In this document: piece after piece, positions 8,928 through 16,976 of the stretch
How positions within the stretch are numbered: position 1 is the first letter of the stretch
Layout of the letters: each line of letters begins with the position of its first letter
DNA from: Ralstonia mannitolilytica
Lineage (GTDB): Bacteria > Pseudomonadota > Gammaproteobacteria > Burkholderiales > Burkholderiaceae
Reading direction: 5' to 3'
NCBI RefSeq assembly: GCF_905397375.1
Contig: NZ_CAJPVG010000008.1
Location: forward strand, 124,001 to 188,000
Length of the DNA stretch: 64,000 bases
Translations under genes and position numbers: made by a program
Notes under the pieces: generated by a model
Databases searched by the model: none
What the model was told of the DNA's origin: nothing
Seen by the model: only the letters and a program-made list of their open reading frames with translations

Positions 8928-10472
8928 ATGGCCAAGCTTTTCACAGCCCAAGCGGCACGCATCTGCAGCGCAACCGGGCAGCCCTCGCCGGCCCCGATTC
9001 CTCCGTCGCAGCGACGCACACACGGCCTGCAAGGCGCGGCGCTGGTGATGGCCGCAGCGCTGTCGGTCGGGCTCACGGCCTGCGGTGGCGGCGACGACGG
9101 CGGTACCACGCCGCCCACCGGCAACAACGCACCGGCGCCAACCCCCACGCCAACGCCAACACCTGCGCCTGCACCGAGCCCGGCACCGGCCCCCACGCCC
9201 ACACCCGTACCTGCCACCTATTCCGTTGGCGGCACGGTCAGCGGCCTGGCCGCCGGCAAGAGCGTCACGCTGCTCAACAACGGCGGCGATGCGGTGACGG
9301 TCGGCGCCAACGGCAGCTTCCAGTTTCCGACCAGGCTTGCGCAGGGCAAGCCGTATGCGGCCACGGTCGGCACGCGGCCCTCGGGCGAGAACTGCACCGT
9401 CGCCAACGGCACCGGCACGGTCGGCACCGCCAACGTGACCAACATTGCCGTCACATGCACGCTGCGGCCGCTGTTCGGGTATGCGGTGAACTCGCTCGAC
9501 GGCACCGTCTCGGCGTACACGTTGGACGCCACCACCGGCCTGCCCACGCAGATCGGCTCGACCGCCGTATCCGTGGGGAACGAGCCGCTGTCGCTCACGA
9601 TCGATCCGGCGGGCAAGTTCGTCTACGTGGCCAACGCCAACGACAACACCGTGACGACGCTGTCCATCAACCAGACCACCGGCGCGCTCACCGTGGTGGG
9701 CTCGCCCACGCCCACCGGCAGCCAGCCCTACAGCATTACGCGCACGCCCAGCGGCAAGTTCGTGTACACCGCCAATTTTGGAGACAACACGCTCTCGGCG
9801 TTCTCGGTCAACACGACGACGGGCGCGCTCTCATCGCCGGCGACGGTGATCCCGGCCGGGGTCAACCCGTACACCATCGCCACCAACAGCGCTGGCACGT
9901 TCGCGTATGTCGTCAATGCCGACACCGCCAACACAACGGGCACGGCCATGGCGTTTGCCATCAACAGCACCACGGGCCTGCTCACGCAGGTGGGAAGCAC
10001 CGTCACGGCGGGCAGCGTGCCGCAGTACATCACCCTCACGCCCGACGGCAAGTTCGCCTACGTTGCCAACTCCGGAGACAACACGCTCGGCGTGTACAGC
10101 ATCGATGGCACCGGGGCGCTGACCGCATCGGGCTCGCCCGTGACGGCAGGTACCAACCCCTATACGATGGCCGTGTCGCCGGCGGGCAACTTCCTGTACG
10201 TGGTCAACATCCTCAGCAACAACGTGAGCGTGTTCTCCATCAACGCCGCCAACGGGGCGCTCACGCTGGTCGACACCACCGCCACGGGCGCCAACCCTGT
10301 CACCATCGTCATCAACCCGGCCGGCACGTTTGCCTACGTGGTGACGGCCAATGACAACACCGTCACCGCATACAGCATCAACGCCACCACCGGCAAGCTG
10401 ACGGCCGTGCCCAGCGGCACCGCGGCCACGGGCCTGCTGCCGCGCGGAATGGCGCTGGTGGCCGTGCCCTGA
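8928..10472 (+). CDS. Beta-propeller (YncE/lactonase-like) lipoprotein
   Basis: 514 residues. After ~45 residues comes a hydrophobic signal ending in a lipobox (SVGLTAC then GGGDDGG), so a membrane-anchored exported protein. Next is a Pro/Thr/Ala-rich linker of alternating PT and PA dipeptides (about residues 68-98), a small beta domain (TYSVGGTVSGLAAGKSVTLL), then repeating propeller blades with the motif P(D/A)GKFVYVAN...DNT(V/L)...SI. This is the 6-phosphogluconolactonase/YncE type of seven-bladed propeller. Function outside binding cannot be stated. A GAGGGGG Shine-Dalgarno precedes the ATG. Confidence 0.85.
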   Translation: MAKLFTAQAARICSATGQPSPAPIPPSQRRTHGLQGAALVMAAALSVGLTACGGGDDGGTTPPTGNNAPAPTPTPTPTPAPAPSPAPAPTPTPVPATYSVGGTVSGLAAGKSVTLLNNGGDAVTVGANGSFQFPTRLAQGKPYAATVGTRPSGENCTVANGTGTVGTANVTNIAVTCTLRPLFGYAVNSLDGTVSAYTLDATTGLPTQIGSTAVSVGNEPLSLTIDPAGKFVYVANANDNTVTTLSINQTTGALTVVGSPTPTGSQPYSITRTPSGKFVYTANFGDNTLSAFSVNTTTGALSSPATVIPAGVNPYTIATNSAGTFAYVVNADTANTTGTAMAFAINSTTGLLTQVGSTVTAGSVPQYITLTPDGKFAYVANSGDNTLGVYSIDGTGALTASGSPVTAGTNPYTMAVSPAGNFLYVVNILSNNVSVFSINAANGALTLVDTTATGANPVTIVINPAGTFAYVVTANDNTVTAYSINATTGKLTAVPSGTAATGLLPRGMALVAVP

Positions 10473-10501
10473 GCCGCACTGCAGCGGCCTGCAGAAGCGC
10501 C

Positions 10502-10531
10502 AAGCCCCTTGCTCGCACAAGGGGCTTTGTG
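10502..10531. terminator. Probable bidirectional terminator
   Basis: A perfect 10-bp inverted repeat AAGCCCCTTG / CAAGGGGCTT (10502-10511 and 10518-10527) with a six-base loop lies between two convergent genes. The T-tract is short (TTT), so termination strength is uncertain. Confidence 0.5.
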
Positions 10532-10590
10532 CGCCGGGCGCGCAGACAGCGCGGCCAGCCATCGCAAGTCACCCGAGGCGCTTTCCGGCG

Positions 10591-11328
10591 CTACTGCACC
10601 GCCCCAATGAACGCCGCCAGCTCCGCCGTCTTCGGGTTGGCGAACACCTCCTTGGCGGGGCCGCTTTCATGGATCAGCCCCTGGTGCATGAACACGAGCT
10701 GATCGCCCACATCGCGCGCGAAGCGCATCTCGTGCGTGACCATGATCAGCGTCATGCCTTCGGCGGCCAGTTGCTTCACCACGGCCAGCACCTCGTTGAC
10801 GAGCTCCGGGTCGAGCGCCGACGTGATCTCGTCGCACAGCAGCACCTTCGGCTGCATGGCCAGCGCGCGCGCAATGGCCACACGCTGCTGCTGGCCGCCG
10901 CTGAGCTGGTCGGGGTACGCATCAAACTTATCGGCCAGGCCCACCTTGGTCAGCATCTGGCGCGCGAGGTCATTGGCGTCGGCCTTCCTCATGCCCTTGA
11001 CCACCACGGGCGACAGCGCCACGTTCTCGCCCGCCGTCAGGTGCGGAAACAGGTTGAACTGCTGGAACACCATGCCCACGTTCAGGCGCAGCGCGCGCAG
11101 TTGCGCGGGCGTGGCCTGCGAGCCCTTGAGCACCGCGTTGTCGACCACGATCTGCCCGTCGTCGATGGCCTCCAGCCCGTTGATGGATCGCAGCAGCGTG
11201 CTCTTGCCCGAGCCGCTGCGCCCGATGATGGCGACCACCTGGCCGCTTTCCACGCGCAAGTCCACGCCCTTGAGCACATGGTTGTTGCCGTAATGCTTGT
11301 GTACGGCGCACAGATCAACGAGCGGCAT
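10591..11328 (-). CDS. Amino-acid ABC transporter, ATP-binding protein
   Basis: 245 residues, a polar-amino-acid (GlnQ/HisP-type) ATPase. Walker A is GRSGSGKST, the Q-loop is in FQQFNLFPHLTAGENV, the signature is LSGGQQQRVAIARAL, Walker B is VLLCDEITSALDPE and the H-loop is MVTHEM. It would energise import through the two permeases encoded just upstream. The start overlaps the end of the preceding permease gene by 14 bp, pointing to translational coupling. It is the last gene of a five-gene leftward operon (gntR, binding protein, two permeases, ATPase). Confidence 0.92.
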   Translation of the reverse strand: MPLVDLCAVHKHYGNNHVLKGVDLRVESGQVVAIIGRSGSGKSTLLRSINGLEAIDDGQIVVDNAVLKGSQATPAQLRALRLNVGMVFQQFNLFPHLTAGENVALSPVVVKGMRKADANDLARQMLTKVGLADKFDAYPDQLSGGQQQRVAIARALAMQPKVLLCDEITSALDPELVNEVLAVVKQLAAEGMTLIMVTHEMRFARDVGDQLVFMHQGLIHESGPAKEVFANPKTAELAAFIGAVQ

Positions 11329-11968
11329 AGAGCTTCTTTTCCAGATGAGAGGCACAGAGCGACAGCGGCCAGCACAGCGCGAAATACCCCAGCGCCACCA
11401 GCCCATAGATGAGGAACGGCTGGAACGTGGCATTGGCCAGCACCGAGCCCAGCTTGGACAGATCTTCAAACCCGATGATGGACGCCACCGCCGTCCCCTT
11501 GACGATCTGCACCGAGAACCCGACCGTGGGCGCAATCGACAGGCGCACCGCCTGCGGCAGCACCACGTGCCGCATCTGCTGGAAGTAGCCCATCGCCAGG
11601 CTGGAAGACGCTTCCCACTGCCCGCGCGGGATGGCCTCGACGCAGCCGCGCCACACCTCGGCCAGGTAGGCGCTGGTGTACAGCGTCAGGCCGATGGCGG
11701 CGGCCGTCCACGGCGACATCTCGAACCCCGCCATGGACGCCCCGAAGAACACCAGGAACATCTGCATGAGCAGCGGCGTGTTCTGGAAGACCTGGATGTA
11801 CGCCTTGCTCACGCGCTGCAGGCTGGCGTTGCGGCCCACGCGTGCAAACAGCACCGCCAGGCCAGCGGTGCCGCCCAGCACAAAGGCCATGAGCGACAGC
11901 ACCAGCGTGGCAAGCAGGCCCTCGCCAAGCTTGAGCAGGATGGGCAACAGAGGGATATCGGCGATCAT
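11315..11968 (-). CDS. Amino-acid ABC transporter permease
   Basis: 217 residues with about five transmembrane helices of the HisM/GlnP family. The cytoplasmic EAA loop that docks on the ATPase is visible as EAIPRGQWEASSSLAMG, and QNTPLLMQMFLVFFG is typical of the family. Start ATG 11968 overlaps the stop of the upstream permease by 4 bp (ATGA). The two permeases probably form a heterodimer in the inner membrane. Confidence 0.9.
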   Translation of the reverse strand: MIADIPLLPILLKLGEGLLATLVLSLMAFVLGGTAGLAVLFARVGRNASLQRVSKAYIQVFQNTPLLMQMFLVFFGASMAGFEMSPWTAAAIGLTLYTSAYLAEVWRGCVEAIPRGQWEASSSLAMGYFQQMRHVVLPQAVRLSIAPTVGFSVQIVKGTAVASIIGFEDLSKLGSVLANATFQPFLIYGLVALGYFALCWPLSLCASHLEKKLYAAR

Positions 11969-12690
11969 GCGGCGGTCTCCGCAGGCGTGGTCGCAACGGT
12001 GCGCACGGCAGCGGGTGCCGCGGGCGCCCGGCGCACCACCACAAAGCGCTGCCCCACCCACGCCAGCAGCTGGCGCAGCAGCAAGGCCAGCGCGAAGTAC
12101 AGCGCGGTGACGATCAGGTACGTCTCAAATGCGCGGAAGTTGCGCGACTGGATGAAGTTGGCGGCAAACGTCAGGTCCTGCGCGGCGATCTGCGAGACGA
12201 CCGACGTGCCCAGCATCACGATCACGATCTGGCTGCTCAGCGCGGGCCACACCTTCTGCAGCGCGGGCCGCAGCACCACGTGCCGGAAGATCGCCCAGCG
12301 GCCCATGGCGAGCGCGCTGGCCGCTTCCAGCTGGCCGCGCGGCGTCTCCTGGATGCCCGCGCGCACGATCTCGGTGATGTACGCGCCGAGGTTGACCACC
12401 GTGGTGAGCAATGCGGCCTGCCACTCGTTGATCTGCACGCCGAGCGACGGCAAGCCGAAGAACACGAACATCAACTGCACGAGAAACGGCGTATTGCGGA
12501 TGGCCTCCACGTACACCTTGAAGAGTGCGTTGAACGGCCGGAGGCGCCACGCGCGGCACACGCCCCCGGCGATGCCGATGGCGCCGCCCGCCAGCGCGCC
12601 CGCCGCCGTGAGCGCGAGCGTAAAGCCCACACCCTGCGCCAGCTGGCCGCTGTAACCGAAGACCGCGCCAAAGTCGAATTGATAAGCCAT
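11965..12690 (-). CDS. Amino-acid ABC transporter permease
   Basis: 241 residues, second HisM/GlnP-type permease, with the docking loop AGIQETPRGQLEAASALAMG and the family segment EAIRNTPFLVQLMFVFFG. The C-terminal ~25 residues (Ala/Val/Arg-rich) extend beyond the usual end. The open frame reaches 12720, but ATG 12690 (MAYQFDFG) gives the normal family N-terminus. It lies 68 bp downstream of the substrate-binding protein gene and overlaps the next permease by 4 bp. Confidence 0.9.
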   Translation of the reverse strand: MAYQFDFGAVFGYSGQLAQGVGFTLALTAAGALAGGAIGIAGGVCRAWRLRPFNALFKVYVEAIRNTPFLVQLMFVFFGLPSLGVQINEWQAALLTTVVNLGAYITEIVRAGIQETPRGQLEAASALAMGRWAIFRHVVLRPALQKVWPALSSQIVIVMLGTSVVSQIAAQDLTFAANFIQSRNFRAFETYLIVTALYFALALLLRQLLAWVGQRFVVVRRAPAAPAAVRTVATTPAETAA

Positions 12691-12758
12691 AGAAAGATCC
12701 CGGATGCCGGGCCGCCGCACGTGGCCGCTGGCGTGCGGCCCATGCGGATGCGGCGTGC

Positions 12759-13586
12759 TTACAGTTGGGTGGGCAGCGGCATCTTGATCCAGCGCTGCGA
12801 CAGCTCGTTCAGGCGCCCGTCCGTCTTGAACTTGGTGATGGCGGCGTTCACCTTGTCGAGCAGCGCGGTTTCACCTTTGCCAACGCCCACATAGCACGGC
12901 GTGTCTTCCACGGGGAACTTCACGTCGAGCTGGCGCAGGCGCGTGCGCTCGTTGACCGCGTTGGCCACGATGTTGCCCAGCGTGACGAGCTGCACCTGGC
13001 CGATCAGGTAGCTCTGCGCAGTGGCGTTGTTGTCTTCATAGCGCTTGATGGTGGCGGAGGCCGGCGCCAGCGCCGTGAGGGCGAGGTCTTCCGTCGAGCC
13101 GCGCGTCACGCCGATCGTCTTGCCGGCCAGGTCTGCAGGCTTCTTGATCGACATATCCTTCGGGCCGTACACGCTCTTGGGGAACGGCGCATACGCCTGC
13201 GTGAAGTCGATCACCTTCGCGCGCTCGGGGTTCTTGCCGAGGCTCGAGATGACGATGTCCACCTTGCCCGTGGTCAGGAACGGAATGCGGTTGGTGCTCG
13301 TCACGGGCACCAGTTCGGCCTTCACGCCGAGCTCTTTGGCGACGAGGTTGGCCATGTCGATGTCATAGCCCTGCAGCTTGAGATCCGGACCGAGCGAGCC
13401 GAACGGCGGGAAGTCGTTCGGGATCGCCACGCGGATCACGCCGGCCTTCTGGATGTTGGCGAGCGCATCGGCATGTGCCGGGCGGCCGGGCAGCAGCGCA
13501 GCGACCGCGCTGGCCGCCATGGCGGCGTAGAGGAACGTGCGGCGCGACGTGGAGCGCAGGGTGTGGCGGACGGCAAGGCGAGTCAT
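12759..13586 (-). CDS. Amino-acid ABC transporter substrate-binding protein (family 3)
   Basis: 275 residues. An arginine-rich n-region with RRTFLYAAMAASAVAALLPG suggests export, possibly through the Tat route, with cleavage after AHA. The mature protein is a family 3 solute-binding protein: IQKAGVIRVAIPNDFPPFG, then GYDIDMANLVAKELGVK and the lobe-crossing region GKTIGVTRGSTEDL. It would capture an amino acid or related compound in the periplasm; the ligand is not readable. A good Shine-Dalgarno (GGAG) precedes ATG 13586, which overlaps the end of the gntR gene by 4 bp. Confidence 0.9.
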   Translation of the reverse strand: MTRLAVRHTLRSTSRRTFLYAAMAASAVAALLPGRPAHADALANIQKAGVIRVAIPNDFPPFGSLGPDLKLQGYDIDMANLVAKELGVKAELVPVTSTNRIPFLTTGKVDIVISSLGKNPERAKVIDFTQAYAPFPKSVYGPKDMSIKKPADLAGKTIGVTRGSTEDLALTALAPASATIKRYEDNNATAQSYLIGQVQLVTLGNIVANAVNERTRLRQLDVKFPVEDTPCYVGVGKGETALLDKVNAAITKFKTDGRLNELSQRWIKMPLPTQL

Positions 13587-14392
13587 TCAAATACTCCTTC
13601 AGATTCAGAAATGGAGACGAGGCGAAAAGAAATCGGGGCGTAGCGCAAAGGCTCGGGCAAAGGCTCCGGCGCTGGATGCTGCGAAGGCTGCGGCGCGCTC
13701 GGGTCGATGCCGCTGCGGCGTGCGGCGGATAGAAGGTGGGCGCGCATGGCCTCTGCGCTGGCGGCGGCATCGCCTGCGGCAATGGCTTGCACGATGGCGT
13801 CGTGCTCGTGCGCGGGGTGGTCGTCTGCGCCATTGCGCGCAAACGGCAGGCGCAGGCTGTGGCCGATGGCGTGCTCCAGCTGGCCCGCCATCGCCATCAG
13901 CCCCGGGTTGCCCGACAACTGCGCGAGCAGCAGGTGGAAGTGCAAATCCGCCTCGGCCGCGCTCAGCAGGTCATTGCGCGCCAGCGCATGGGCCAACTGC
14001 TGTTGCAGCCATTGCAGGTGGCGCAGGCCGGCGGCATGCATGCGGGCGGCGGCCAGCGCTGTCCAGCCGGGCTCGAGCACCAGGCGCAGGTCGATCAACT
14101 GACGCGGCGACAGCGTGCCCAGCGCCGGCGTGGCAAACGAGCGGTGCATGCGCTCGGCACTCGCCCCTTCTGCGCCAAACTTCTGGCCGCGCACCACCAC
14201 GCCGTGGCTGGGCAGGATGTCGACCAGGCCCAGCGTCTCGAGCACCGTCAGCGCCTCGCGCAACGACGCGCGGCTCACGCCCAGGCTTTCTGCCAGCTCC
14301 CGCTGCGGCGGCAGGCGGCTGCCGCTCGGGTAATCGCCGCTGACGATGCGCCGCTGAAGTGCCTGCGCGACGGAGGATGGAATGCTGTGCAT
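13583..14392 (-). CDS. GntR/FadR-family transcriptional regulator
   Basis: 269 residues. N-terminal winged helix of the GntR type (SGSRLPPQRELAESLGVSRA, then LREALTVLETLGLVDILPSHG), followed by an all-helical FCD ligand-binding domain with metal-binding His/Asp positions (DLRLVLEPGW, AEADLHFHLLLAQ, HEHDAIVQAI). A Pro-rich tail follows. It is the first gene of the ABC transporter operon and is translationally coupled to the binding protein, so it probably controls its own transporter in response to the substrate. Confidence 0.9.
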   Translation of the reverse strand: MHSIPSSVAQALQRRIVSGDYPSGSRLPPQRELAESLGVSRASLREALTVLETLGLVDILPSHGVVVRGQKFGAEGASAERMHRSFATPALGTLSPRQLIDLRLVLEPGWTALAAARMHAAGLRHLQWLQQQLAHALARNDLLSAAEADLHFHLLLAQLSGNPGLMAMAGQLEHAIGHSLRLPFARNGADDHPAHEHDAIVQAIAAGDAAASAEAMRAHLLSAARRSGIDPSAPQPSQHPAPEPLPEPLRYAPISFRLVSISESEGVFE

Positions 14393-14719
14393 GGGCCGGA
14401 TTGAAGAAAGACACGGTCGTGGTCTGACCGGTCGCCCACCCCTTATGCGAGTTTTGTGCCATGCAGCAATGTGCGGTGTGCGGGGCCGGCGTGCGAGCGG
14501 TTGATTGCCTGGGCTGCGCTCTCGAGCGAGGGCTGCGCTGCGGGACGGGGCAGCGAAAGCTTGCAGTTGGTGCGCAATGGCACCGGTTTGGACCGACCGC
14601 CGTTTGGGGCAAGCGAAGCCCGGCCACGCATTGCGGAGGCAGCGCAGCCGCGCCGCTATCGTGCCGTCACCAGAAGCGGGACCACAGCGGCCGCGATAGA
14701 CAAGTTGTGGCCATGCCGC
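14393..14719. other. Intergenic region upstream of gntR
   Basis: 327 bp between the gntR start and the end of the DUF2252 gene, both leftward. It should hold the ABC operon promoter; apart from the palindrome at 14420-14430 I see no gene, RNA or clear terminator in it. Confidence 0.4.
14420..14430. promoter_or_regulatory. Candidate GntR operator
   Basis: TGGTCTGACCG, a palindrome around a single central base, sits about 28 bp upstream of the gntR start codon. FadR-family regulators such as PdhR and LldR bind TGGTnnnACCA-like sites, so this is a plausible autoregulatory operator. Inferred from position and form only. Confidence 0.35.
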
Positions 14720-15919
14720 CTACCGCGCCCACGCGCGGCAATGCTCGAGATACTGCCGTTCGTGCAGGCCGATCAGATCGACAATCGACGTCCAGAGCCA
14801 GAACGGTGCGTCGATCGATTTGCCATGGCGTGACTTCAGATCGCGGCGCCATGCGAGTGCGACATCGCGCGGCATCTGCTGCCCATGCGCCAGGCCGACC
14901 ACGTGGCCGAGGTACGTCGCCAGCGATACGGCGTCGCGGCTGCCCAGCGTTTCGACGTCGAGCTTGAGGTCTTGCGGCAGCAGCTCGCGCACGAAGAAGC
15001 TTGTGCCAAGCATGCGCACCCACGCCATGCGGTTGCCCAACTCGGGGCAGACGTGGCGCGCCCCGGTAACCACGCGTTCGCCGTTGTGCCGCGGCATGTC
15101 TGCACCCGGTGCGCGAGGTGCGGCGGGCGCCACGGCCTCCTTGAAATCGAGCAGGCGATACGGGCGTTCGGCACACCCCCTGGCCGAGACCAGCACCGCA
15201 TAGCGCCCCTTGCCGAGCGAGCTGCAGCCCTTGACCCAATAAGCCGCGTCGACGATTTCCGCATCGTCCCGATGGCTGCCGTAAAGATGGCCGACCAGCT
15301 CCAGCAGCCCGGGCTCATGCGTCAGCCGCTTCAGTTCGCGCTGCTCTTCACGCGCCAGCGGCCAGAAGCGCTTGCCCAGCGGGATCGTGGGCGACGCGTC
15401 TTCCAGCCGGTCGCGGGCGAGCTGCTTCCACGTGCGCGCCGTGGCGGCCTTCATGGCGGTATGCACAGCGGCCGGCCGCTCGGGCCGCGACATGCCGCCG
15501 TCGGGATCGATGCCGTCCAGATAGCCCGTCATCAGGCCTTCGACCATGCGCGCGGTGACGATGCCGGGCAAGTCTGAACCGCGCGCCGCCGTAGCGAGGG
15601 ACACGCCCAGCCGGATGAGGTCGTGCGCAGGATTGCCGATGACCGTCTGATCGAGATCCCGAATCTGGATGCTCGTGCTGCCCCGCATGTCGCCAATGGG
15701 CCCGAGATTGCCGACATGGCAGTCACCGCAGATCCAGATGCTGGGCCCTTCGGGCAGCAGGTGTGGCTGCACCGTGGCCAGCCATTCGTAGAACTTCTCG
15801 GTATTGCCGCGCACGTAGCTGTGCACCGACCTGGCCATCTTTGCCTGCCGCAGACGCATGAGGACCGGGCCACGGTCTTTGGGCTTGACGGCTTTGGTGG
15901 GGCGCTTTTGCTCGGGCAT
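14720..15919 (-). CDS. DUF2252 family protein
   Basis: 399 residues. Family features are seen in order: MARSVHSYVRGNTEKFYEWL, the metal/nucleotide-like motif ICGDCHVGNLGPIGD, IQIRDLDQTVIGNPAHDLIR, and near the C-terminus VVGLAHGQQM. DUF2252 resembles aminoglycoside-phosphotransferase/kinase folds (HGD..N...D-like residues) but its activity is not established. The open frame begins at 15940, but AGGAGG lies five bases before the internal ATG at 15919 (MPEQKRPTK), which is therefore the better start. It appears monocistronic. Confidence 0.85.
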   Translation of the reverse strand: MPEQKRPTKAVKPKDRGPVLMRLRQAKMARSVHSYVRGNTEKFYEWLATVQPHLLPEGPSIWICGDCHVGNLGPIGDMRGSTSIQIRDLDQTVIGNPAHDLIRLGVSLATAARGSDLPGIVTARMVEGLMTGYLDGIDPDGGMSRPERPAAVHTAMKAATARTWKQLARDRLEDASPTIPLGKRFWPLAREEQRELKRLTHEPGLLELVGHLYGSHRDDAEIVDAAYWVKGCSSLGKGRYAVLVSARGCAERPYRLLDFKEAVAPAAPRAPGADMPRHNGERVVTGARHVCPELGNRMAWVRMLGTSFFVRELLPQDLKLDVETLGSRDAVSLATYLGHVVGLAHGQQMPRDVALAWRRDLKSRHGKSIDAPFWLWTSIVDLIGLHERQYLEHCRAWAR

Positions 15920-16008
15920 GCCTGCCTCCTGTTGTGTCATGGGACATGCAGGTGCATGTTTCTATGCCGTAGCAGTAAAGGGGCCTGCATGGTGTGGGCG
16001 GCTCGGCC

Positions 16009-16155
16009 ATGGCGGAGCCGCCTGCGGTGGGCGAGCGGGAATACGTTCAGCGTTACGGAAGCGGCAAGCACAAGGCGTTGATCGAGCCGGAGCCGGTGCC
16101 CGCTACGGTGACTTGGTTGCCTGGGTATCGGAGAGAGGGGCGTCACGGGCGTTAA
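16009..16155 (+). CDS. Possible 48-residue ORF of unknown function
   Basis: A short frame starting MAEPPAVGEREYVQRYGSGK lies in the 280-bp gap between two leftward genes. There is no clear Shine-Dalgarno and no recognised family. It could be chance. A 9-bp inverted repeat GCATTCCCG / CGGGAATGC (16165-16189) follows it. Confidence 0.2.
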   Translation: MAEPPAVGEREYVQRYGSGKHKALIEPEPVPATVTWLPGYRREGRHGR

Positions 16156-16201
16156 TCGGACCTGGCATTCCCGCCCGTCACGGGAATGCGTCAATCTGTT
16201 G

Positions 16202-16570
16202 TTATTGGCTGTAGCCACGCCGCTCTATGGCGGCTAGCACGTCCCACGATTGCGGATCGACATCGCGGCCCCCGAGCGACATCGATACGTACGCATCAAT
16301 CGCATCCATAAAGCCTTTGATGAAGGCCGGCGGGAACGCGTGTGCGGAGAGGTGTTGAAGCTCCTCACGCAGCATGCCCGGGCGGCATTGGCCGTGGCTG
16401 CGCATGGCGGCGCGTGTGCGCCTGAGATACGCCTGCGCTGCGATTGCGCCGTTCAGGTAGGTACGGTTTTTTGTGAGCGTGCCTGCGTCAGACGACGTGG
16501 GCGCGTGCGTGGGTGGTTCGGGTGGAGATGGATAAGACGCGGGGCGGTGCCCGCTGGGATTTGCAGTCAT
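16202..16570 (-). CDS. Hypothetical protein in accessory region
   Basis: 122 residues, no recognised domain. The first ~45 residues are Pro/Ser/Thr-rich and probably disordered; the rest is predicted helical (NRTYLNGAIAAQAYLRRT, later AFIKGFMDAIDAYVSM). A GAGAGG Shine-Dalgarno precedes ATG 16570, so the longer upstream frame to 16978 is not needed. The gene follows the structured C4-like RNA at 16620-16705 on the same strand, an arrangement seen with antirepressor- or Ash/Icd-like genes of phage immunity regions. No function assigned. Confidence 0.55.
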   Translation of the reverse strand: MTANPSGHRPASYPSPPEPPTHAPTSSDAGTLTKNRTYLNGAIAAQAYLRRTRAAMRSHGQCRPGMLREELQHLSAHAFPPAFIKGFMDAIDAYVSMSLGGRDVDPQSWDVLAAIERRGYSQ

Positions 16571-16976
16571 GACAGCCTCTCTGGGTTGATGGAGGCTCGC
16601 CATCTCGTCGCCAGACGGGGGTGGCGGGCCTGACGGCGGGGCTGGCGAACCGACCCCCAGAGAAAGCCGGCAGACCCGAAGGTCTCCCCACCCGGCCCGC
16701 CATAAGGGCATGCACGAGTGCATACGGACGAGACCGCTGCGGCGGGTGTCCGTCTTCTCTGGTATTGCCATGTCAGGTCGCCAAACCCGGCTGCCGTTGG
16801 TGCGGCAGCGCTGGGGATTATACGAAAGCGAAGCGCAAGAGCAGCCCCTAATTTCCGGCGGGAAATGTGCACACGGATTGAAGACGCAGGGCTTGCGCAA
16901 CGGAGGGCACCGCTCAGCGCGGACTAGCGTGACATAAAATGGGCACAAAAATTTACAGCCAATCCGGGGGGATTGC
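16571..16976. other. Non-coding leader region with C4-like RNA and promoter
   Basis: 406 bp between the hypothetical gene and the divergent McrA-like fragment. It contains the structured RNA (16620-16705), a minus-strand TATAAT (16817-16822) and short peptides in several frames (e.g. GRVGRPSGLPAFSGG) that look like translated RNA structure rather than genes. Confidence 0.45.
16620..16705 (-). ncRNA. C4 antisense RNA-like structured element
   Basis: On the minus strand an 8-bp outer stem GGCGGGCC / GGCCCGCC (16694-16701 with 16623-16630) encloses two hairpins: AGACC-TTCG-GGTCT (16685-16672), and GGGGTCGG...CCAGCCCC around 16660-16638. This closed three-way form with GGGGAGACC-type sequence resembles the C4 antisense RNA of P1/P7-like phages and related P4-type immunity leaders, which act on an upstream antirepressor-type message. 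A TATAAT on the same strand at 16822-16817 could drive it. The family assignment is from memory of the motif, not from a search. Confidence 0.5.

Noticed and set aside
9120..9220. Short tandem-like repeat of CCAACGCC/CCAACACC type
   Set aside because: It encodes the Pro/Thr/Ala linker of the beta-propeller lipoprotein; a coding low-complexity stretch, not a CRISPR or mobile repeat.
16165..16189. 9-bp inverted repeat GCATTCCCG / CGGGAATGC as a terminator or attachment site
   Set aside because: No T-tract on either strand and no matching copy found at the other edge of the accessory region.
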